From the NCBI GenBank assembly GCA_020057445.1, contig JAGVFV010000165.1, forward strand, positions 1-6,549: a stretch of 6,549 bases of DNA, given 5' to 3'. Every line of letters starts with the position of its first letter. Within the stretch, counting starts at the first letter, position 1. Below the pieces are notes generated by a model. The model worked only from the letters and a program-made list of their open reading frames with translations, was not told the DNA's origin and did no database searches. The translations under genes and the position numbers were made by a program. Source of the stretch: an archaeon (GTDB lineage: Archaea > Nanobdellota > Nanobdellia > Woesearchaeales > JAHJEM01). Positions 1 to 4,644 of the stretch are shown here, one piece after another.

Positions 1-1559
1 CGGCAAGATTCCCAAACATCCTCCTCGCGATAAAAGAATACATCTCCAATTCTCTAGATGAGCGGACACAGATCGAGGAACGCATGCACATACGCATACT
101 CATCGACAAGCCCATGGGCACCATCTACATCACAGACGACGGGCCAGGCATCCCGCGGGAAAAGCTCCTGCAGCTCCCCCTCCAATACGCTGCGTCAGAG
201 AAACGAAAAGACCAGACAAAGATAGGATTCCAGCAGTTCGGACTCCACGCCTACCAGGGATTCTTCAGCTCCTGCACAGTCACGAGCAGAAGCGAAAGCG
301 AAGGATGCTATTCACGAATCACGCTCATCCCTGAGCACTGGCACGAGCTCGACAGCCGTGTGCTCGAAGACATGGACCTGGACCGCAGGCTCAACTACGG
401 GGTCGAAGTCGCTCTCGAGAATATATTGGATCCGAAGCACCTTGAACAGCGCGTGACACCAAAGAAGCTCGCCGATTTCCTCACCGCGACATACGCTCCC
501 CTCTTTGTGCGCGAAGGCCTTGCCTCACCCCAGATCACGATCAGGCACAGGCGGCAGGCAAAGACTGAGGTTGAAGTCCTTCCTCCGGACTATGAGGATG
601 CACAGGTGTACGGCTACCAGAGCTACCGGGTCCTTGACAAGATACTCGAGACGCCGTTTGGAACAATTGAGGCCTATCTTTGGATCAATCCGACTGGCAC
701 GAATGAAAAGGTCGCGGTTCATATCAAAGATGTGCGCGTCGTCGAAAACATAGCAAGCATCACAGAGATCATGGCAGCGATAGAACACTTGAAAGAGACA
801 GACCCAAAATTCCAGAATCCATTCTCAGGGCGCGTGGGCAAGATCTACGGATATTTCAATGTCTGGCCGCACAGGAACAATCTCGACGGATTCCTCAATC
901 TCGTCGATCCGCAGCGAATGACCATACTTGAGGATGATGGATTCAGGGCATTTGTCAAAGCGATAAAGAAAGACGTCATCCCCGACCTTTCTCTGGCATT
1001 GCAGGAGAACAAGCAGAGCGCGCTTCGGGACAGGAACTATTCTGATTCGCTTGCAGTCATGGACGCATTCCAGAAGATCTATTCCGGAAGCCTCGACGAC
1101 CTCCTGCAATGGGAAGCTGGGCATGAAGGCGGAAAGCCTCCAAAAGAAGGAGAGCGGCCAATACGAAATCCTCGACAACCATATGGTCCAAGGAAACCTG
1201 CCGATGACAGGCCAGAAGCAGAACCGAAAAAAAGCCGCGCAAGGCTGCCGTTCAAACCGTCACATGAAGAATTTTTGGGACGAGAAAAAGACCTCCACAG
1301 CATCCTTGACTGGCACGGAGAGCTCCTTCGCATCAACAGCAGCCATCCCGACTACAAGCTTCGCCACGAGCGCGGAACAGATGAGGAGAGGCGGCGCTAC
1401 ATCGCAGACATCATCTCGCACGAGATAGCCCTCCTTGAGATCAAGATGCTCGCAGACCAAAAGCAGGACCTTCCTGCAGAAGACCTCCTCACGCGGCTCA
1501 AGGAACGGAGCCAAGCGCTCTCCACAAGCACGATACGCGCACTAGGCTATGTGCGATAA
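1..1559 (+). CDS. GHKL (Hsp90/MORC/MutL-like) ATPase, 5'-partial
   Basis: The gene enters the window already open: the frame is uninterrupted from base 3, so the first ATG in the window (84) is not the start. Numbering from base 3 (518 visible residues), the stretch before that ATG holds the Bergerat-fold N-box, AIKEYISNSLDER (residues 9-21, with E12, N16 and D19). The G1 motif DDGPGI follows at 45-50 and a G2-like motif GFQQFGLHAYQGF at 75-87. This order is diagnostic of GHKL ATPases, which bind ATP and act as nucleotide-gated clamps. Residues about 220-350 look like the second, transducer-type domain. A charged, proline-rich linker (about 375-420) leads to a helical C-terminal domain containing INSSHPDY (about 444-451), a motif I recall from bacterial Hsp90-like/paraMORC proteins. 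Probably 30-50 residues are missing at the N-terminus. The G2 motif has His where Hsp90 has its last glycine. The subfamily is not certain. It is the first visible gene of a three-gene cluster. Confidence 0.9.
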   Translation, partial: ARFPNILLAIKEYISNSLDERTQIEERMHIRILIDKPMGTIYITDDGPGIPREKLLQLPLQYAASEKRKDQTKIGFQQFGLHAYQGFFSSCTVTSRSESEGCYSRITLIPEHWHELDSRVLEDMDLDRRLNYGVEVALENILDPKHLEQRVTPKKLADFLTATYAPLFVREGLASPQITIRHRRQAKTEVEVLPPDYEDAQVYGYQSYRVLDKILETPFGTIEAYLWINPTGTNEKVAVHIKDVRVVENIASITEIMAAIEHLKETDPKFQNPFSGRVGKIYGYFNVWPHRNNLDGFLNLVDPQRMTILEDDGFRAFVKAIKKDVIPDLSLALQENKQSALRDRNYSDSLAVMDAFQKIYSGSLDDLLQWEAGHEGGKPPKEGERPIRNPRQPYGPRKPADDRPEAEPKKSRARLPFKPSHEEFLGREKDLHSILDWHGELLRINSSHPDYKLRHERGTDEERRRYIADIISHEIALLEIKMLADQKQDLPAEDLLTRLKERSQALSTSTIRALGYVR

Positions 1560-1577
1560 GATAAATAAGTTCGATAC

Positions 1578-1585
1578 AAGGTGAT
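1578..1585 (+). promoter_or_regulatory. Shine-Dalgarno site for gene 2
   Basis: AAGGTGAT matches the archaeal anti-Shine-Dalgarno complement GGTGAT and ends 4 bases before the ATG at 1590. It decides the start of gene 2. The in-frame GTG at 1581 lies inside this ribosome-binding site and so is unlikely to initiate translation. Confidence 0.7.
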
Positions 1586-1589
1586 ATCC

Positions 1590-3044
1590 ATGGCACTGAA
1601 GGACATCGTACGACAATATGACCTGAAGAGACAGGATGAATATGCATCTATCGACGATGAGATCAATAAGGAGCTCTTCGCTGCTGCAGAAGACGAGCTT
1701 ACCAGACAGCGTGAAGCGCTTTTCCAGCGGTCAAAGGTCTACAGCAAGAACCAGGAGACCATGGACCTCATCAGGAAGACAGAAGAGAAGAAAGCAGACG
1801 CGATCAAAGAGCTTACCTTCCTCACCTCTCCTGAGATGACGACGGCAATGGATAAGGCACCTCCTTCTCGGCAAGAGGCATACCGTGCAGAAATAGAAGG
1901 ATTGCAGCGCAGCATCGGACAGCCGTATTTCGCGGCAAAAGAAGAGCTTGTCGAAGTCGATGAGCTTGTGGTCGAGCCCTACATGCATGTCGATACCGCC
2001 GAATTGGACGTGATCGTCCCCGTTGCCTACACACACCGGCTCAAAGAAGGGAGTCTCGAGGCAGAGCTTTTCAATTGCATGGCAAAGGCTGTCGCTGTCA
2101 CCGCCAAGAAACACGGATTGAGCGCATCAGAAGTATCGAGGAGCAACAGCCTCGGCGGCTTCATCATCGAAAAGAATATCAAGCTTGCCAAATCCTATGC
2201 TCAAGGATTCTTAGACGATCTCACGGACTACATCGCAACACATACATCCAAGACATTACAGAATGCACGGGTGAGGATCCAGCCATTCTGGGACATATGG
2301 ACAAAAGAGCCTGCGCTCGATGAATTGATCGTCGAACAGCAAGGAAGCGTAATTCGGACACCGCTCGCAGACGACGTAGACATTCAGGCATCCTATGAAG
2401 GATATTCCCGCATGCGAGACGAAGGAAAGACGCATGCAGAAGCAAGAGACGTCCTAGTCGAGCACGGAGTGCGAGGAAGATCCCTCACTGCGTGGGCTTC
2501 TGCCTACAAAAGATCCCATAAACCAGCTCTTCCCGGCTACGATGCATTTGTCATCTTAAGAGAGAAAGGAAAGACCTACGGAGAAGCACGTGAGATCCTC
2601 AAGGTCCAGGGAATACATGACGGCCGCATCATCCATGGATGGGAGCTTGGCTATTCCCAGCGAGGCATCCCCCGGATTTCCAAGGACACATTTTCCATGG
2701 ACGGCTACATTGGCATGCGCAGGAAAAACGACTATGCCAATATACAAGAAAAACTCCTTGCCAAAGGATTCACCAGCAGGCAGATCGGCGGATTCGAGTC
2801 ACAATACACGAGAAAGACTGCCAGCGGAGAAGTCTCTCCATCCCAACTTCACAACGGAGAACGCACAGAGCAATTCATCAAGGACAGGAGGAAGATCATG
2901 CGCAGGCTCAGCTTTAACCTCAACGACCTTAATGACAAGGAGAACAAGCGCGAATTCAAAGCAGAGATGAAGACGCTCGGATGGGAAGATTTCCAGATGC
3001 GAGGATGCGAAGCGGCGATCACGAGGAAAAAGAACGGCAATTAG
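1590..3044 (+). CDS. Uncharacterised protein with coiled-coil-like N-terminus and HTH-like repeats
   Basis: I do not recognise this 484-residue protein as a known family. The ATG at 1590 is preferred to the in-frame GTG at 1581 because the GTG falls within the Shine-Dalgarno site. Residues about 10-120 are very rich in K, E, R and Q with spaced hydrophobics, probably long helices or a coiled coil. Residues about 135-240 form a mixed, apparently globular domain with no motif I can name. Residues about 269-481 contain three to four degenerate units of the form GY...G-K-T-x(2)-EAR-x-[VI]L-x(3)-G-[VI]...W-x(3)-Y-x-R. Each resembles a short trihelical helix-turn-helix of the transposase/homeodomain-like type. 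No signal peptide or membrane segment is visible, so it is likely cytoplasmic. It starts 30 bases after the stop of the GHKL ATPase gene and ends 10 bases before gene 3, consistent with cotranscription. An inferred role is a DNA-binding or scaffold partner of the ATPase. Confidence 0.85.
   Translation: MALKDIVRQYDLKRQDEYASIDDEINKELFAAAEDELTRQREALFQRSKVYSKNQETMDLIRKTEEKKADAIKELTFLTSPEMTTAMDKAPPSRQEAYRAEIEGLQRSIGQPYFAAKEELVEVDELVVEPYMHVDTAELDVIVPVAYTHRLKEGSLEAELFNCMAKAVAVTAKKHGLSASEVSRSNSLGGFIIEKNIKLAKSYAQGFLDDLTDYIATHTSKTLQNARVRIQPFWDIWTKEPALDELIVEQQGSVIRTPLADDVDIQASYEGYSRMRDEGKTHAEARDVLVEHGVRGRSLTAWASAYKRSHKPALPGYDAFVILREKGKTYGEAREILKVQGIHDGRIIHGWELGYSQRGIPRISKDTFSMDGYIGMRRKNDYANIQEKLLAKGFTSRQIGGFESQYTRKTASGEVSPSQLHNGERTEQFIKDRRKIMRRLSFNLNDLNDKENKREFKAEMKTLGWEDFQMRGCEAAITRKKNGN
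2394..3032 (+). repeat. Tandem degenerate HTH-like protein repeats in gene 2
   Basis: Approximate units are 2394-2516 (EGKTHAEARDVLVEHG, then LTAWASAYKR), 2535-2663 (KGKTYGEAREILKVQG, then IHGWELGYSQR), 2700-2816 (YANIQEKLLAKG, then IGGFESQYTRK) and 2862-3032 (ends FKAEMKTLGW, then MRGCEAAITRKK). The first two are clear, and their cores also match at the DNA level, 2418-2454 against 2562-2598, offset 144 bases (48 codons). The third is convincing only by its second half. The fourth is weak and has a longer first part. The pattern of helix, EA..L, glycine turn, then a helix with an aromatic residue and a terminal Tyr/Arg is what a repeated HTH would give, but a non-DNA-binding helical repeat is also possible. 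Confidence 0.6.
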
Positions 3045-3054
3045 GGACATTCCC

Positions 3055-3195
3055 ATGGACGTCAGCATCTACCGTGTCGCAGAACAGTACAGGCTCTCCC
3101 TTTCGAGCATCCATGAGTTTGCGCTCGATCTTGGATTCGATATCTCAGACAGCCTCAGCCCTTCTCAACTCGAAGCCATCCTCACAAAAGCAGGT
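3055..3195 (+). other. IF2-N-like domain of gene 3
   Basis: Residues 1-47 fit the IF2-N pattern of a short helix beginning V-[SY]-[VIL]-x-x-[VL]-A-x-x, then a second helix ending LGFDI, then S-x-S-x-x-[QE]-x-[EQ]-x-[IL]. In initiation factors this is a small accessory helical domain. As the N-terminal module of a non-translation protein it probably mediates a nucleic-acid or protein contact (inference). The match is by pattern, not by a profile score. Confidence 0.5.
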
Positions 3196-4638
3196 CACTT
3201 CACACCATCTGTTGTCCAGGAAATCGTAAGGAAGACAGAGGAATCAAAACCATCTGCGGAGCAGGCGAGAAAAGAGCCGAAATCACGATGGAAGAAGCGC
3301 AAGTTCCGCAAGGAAATGATCGAGCTTGCCAAGTCCTATGCAGCCCCGATCACAGGGGAGCAGTGGAATTACTTCAGGCACATCGCAGAAAAAGAATTCG
3401 CAGACGCCAAAATCCCGACAGCAAGGCAGATCATCAACGAATTTGGTGCATGGTATATCTTCTGGGAATATGCTGGCAGATCCATTGCAAAGGACAACCC
3501 CACCGACAACCTCATCAGAGGAAGAATCAGGCAGATGACAGAGCGGCCGCTCGAAGAGATCTGCCTCACGCAAAAGCTGACGAGAAAAGCAGTCGAGCAA
3601 TACCTATTGGACAGAGGAATATTAGACTCTCGCTTCATCGAGCAGACAATACAAAGCGTGGGCCATCTTGCAGAAATTACCATCCCTGGTCTCCCTCAGT
3701 GGAACGGACCATATAAAAAACTGGGAAGGGATAATATCATATCCGCTGCTAAAAAATTCCTTCCAGACCTGCACAATGTCTCCTATCTGGGTCTTCCTTC
3801 TGCAAACTTCATCGATTACCTGCTCATCCACAACACCTTTGGCATTGACCAAAAACAAAGCCTTGTCGCCGAGAACGACCCTGTCATTGCAGACGCGATC
3901 TCCTCCATCCTCGCAAACGCTTTCCTCCTCCAAGGAGGAGAACTCTTCAACGGCCTCACCTTCCATCCAGGAAACATCCATGACGCCCTGCTTTCCTCTG
4001 ACAAACGGTTCAACTTCATCTTCCTCGACTATCTCGGCGGATGGTGCGAAGAGAGGAAAGCAACGCTGACTGAGCTTGTCAGCAACCATCTTGCTGACGA
4101 GGCAATACTCTTCCTCACCATGAAGAACGATAAGCTTGAGCGCATGCGCGTGCAGCAAGGCAGAGGGATGATTACACCGTCGTACGGGACAGACGACCAG
4201 TATGCGATCGCAAAATCGACCATTGAATGCCTGTGCAGCAGCTTCGGATACATCTCTACTGAGGTATTTCCGACAGGCCTTGAATATGTCGACGAGACAG
4301 AGATGCTCATTGCAGGGTTTGTCATGCGGAAACAACGAAAGCAGTCTCGCCTAGAGCAGCTCATCAACGGACACCACAAGCAAAAAAACCTCGTCTGCGA
4401 GCTCCACTACGATGGAAAGAACAAAGCGTACGAGATCCGCCTGCACAGGATCCATTCCGGGTCAGGCAATCAGAAACTCATCGACAAGAAGATATTCCAT
4501 CCCATCGATATGACTGCAGACTTGCTCCTTTCAGACACGCAAATGGGCATTGATGAGCTAAGAAAGCGCGGATACACCATTGCAGGCACCCACACGAGCT
4601 ATTTCAAGCAGCAATATAAAAGAGAACAAAAAGAATAA
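3055..4638 (+). CDS. Multidomain protein: IF2-N-like, HNR-like and HTH modules plus methyltransferase-like Rossmann domain
   Basis: This is a 527-residue protein that I do not recognise as a whole. Residues 1-47 (SIYRVAEQYRLS, then IHEFALDLGFDI and SPSQLEAIL) resemble the small IF2-N helical domain of bacterial initiation factor 2. A basic linker (70-86) follows. Residues 85-142 end in IPTARQIINEFGAW...EYAG, matching my memory of the homing endonuclease associated repeat (PS..ti...FGsW..a...AG). Residues 162-203 look like a further HTH. Residues about 240-425 look like a Rossmann-type class I methyltransferase: strand 1 VSYLGLPSANFIDYL, acidic end of strand 2 VAENDP (271-276), GNIHDALL (306-313), strand 4 FNFIFLDYLGGW (319-330) and strand 5 AILFLTM. 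Strand 1 lacks a GxGxG loop and there is no NPPY/DPPY, so substrate and activity are unknown. The ATG is 10 bases after the gene 2 stop without a clear Shine-Dalgarno sequence, suggesting translational coupling. The gene converges on aEF-2. Confidence 0.87.
   Translation: MDVSIYRVAEQYRLSLSSIHEFALDLGFDISDSLSPSQLEAILTKAGHFTPSVVQEIVRKTEESKPSAEQARKEPKSRWKKRKFRKEMIELAKSYAAPITGEQWNYFRHIAEKEFADAKIPTARQIINEFGAWYIFWEYAGRSIAKDNPTDNLIRGRIRQMTERPLEEICLTQKLTRKAVEQYLLDRGILDSRFIEQTIQSVGHLAEITIPGLPQWNGPYKKLGRDNIISAAKKFLPDLHNVSYLGLPSANFIDYLLIHNTFGIDQKQSLVAENDPVIADAISSILANAFLLQGGELFNGLTFHPGNIHDALLSSDKRFNFIFLDYLGGWCEERKATLTELVSNHLADEAILFLTMKNDKLERMRVQQGRGMITPSYGTDDQYAIAKSTIECLCSSFGYISTEVFPTGLEYVDETEMLIAGFVMRKQRKQSRLEQLINGHHKQKNLVCELHYDGKNKAYEIRLHRIHSGSGNQKLIDKKIFHPIDMTADLLLSDTQMGIDELRKRGYTIAGTHTSYFKQQYKREQKE
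3298..3480 (+). other. HNR-like (homing endonuclease associated repeat-like) DNA-binding segment of gene 3
   Basis: Residues 82-142 have a basic start (KRKFRKEMIELAKSYA), a middle helix (GEQWNYFRHIAEKEF), then IPTARQIINEFGAW and FWEYAG. The P-[ST]-x(4)-I-x(3)-FG-[SA]-W...AG signature is typical of small helical DNA-binding repeats attached to homing endonucleases and some phage and archaeal proteins. No nuclease motif (HNH, GIY-YIG or LAGLIDADG) is visible next to it. Confidence 0.5.
3772..4329 (+). other. Methyltransferase-like Rossmann domain of gene 3
   Basis: Residues about 240-425 alternate hydrophobic strands with helices in the class I methyltransferase order. An acidic residue ends strand 2 (E273/D275), Asp325 lies at the end of strand 4 in FLDYLGGW, and LFLTMKND follows at strand 5. 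Strand 1 reads YLGLPSANFID, where active enzymes usually show E/DxGxGxG. This favours a divergent or non-DNA methyltransferase, or a binding-only domain. The fold call is inferred from the strand pattern. Confidence 0.5.
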
Positions 4639-4644
4639 AAGGAA
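4614..4644 (-). terminator. T-rich archaeal terminator downstream of aEF-2
   Basis: Read on the minus strand, the bases after the aEF-2 stop are TTCCTTTTATTCTTTTTG followed by TTCTCTTTTATATT, with three runs of four or five T. Archaeal RNA polymerase terminates at such oligo-T tracts without needing a hairpin. The tract lies inside the last codons of the convergent gene 3, where the plus strand is correspondingly A-rich. Confidence 0.55.

Noticed and set aside
1560..1570. AT-rich ATAAATAAG as an internal TATA box before gene 2
   Set aside because: At this distance transcription would start at about the ATG, giving a leaderless mRNA. That conflicts with the good Shine-Dalgarno site at 1578-1585, and the match to the TATA consensus is weak.
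1581..1583. GTG start for gene 2
   Set aside because: It overlaps the ribosome-binding site of the ATG nine bases downstream, which is the better start.
3709..3745. TATA-like sequences (CATATAAAAAA, GATAATATCATATCC) inside gene 3
   Set aside because: They sit in the middle of the coding region with no downstream gene on the plus strand that would need a promoter.
3925..3940. Perfect inverted repeat CTCCTCC-AA-GGAGGAG inside gene 3
   Set aside because: The 2-base loop is too short for a good hairpin. The sequence encodes an ordinary LLQGGE stretch, no T-tract follows, and no start codon sits at the right distance from the SD-like GGAGGAG. It is probably chance.
3622..4335. 237-codon minus-strand open frame opposite gene 3
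   Set aside because: It is fully antisense to gene 3, whose frame carries coherent domain patterns. The antisense protein has no recognisable motif.
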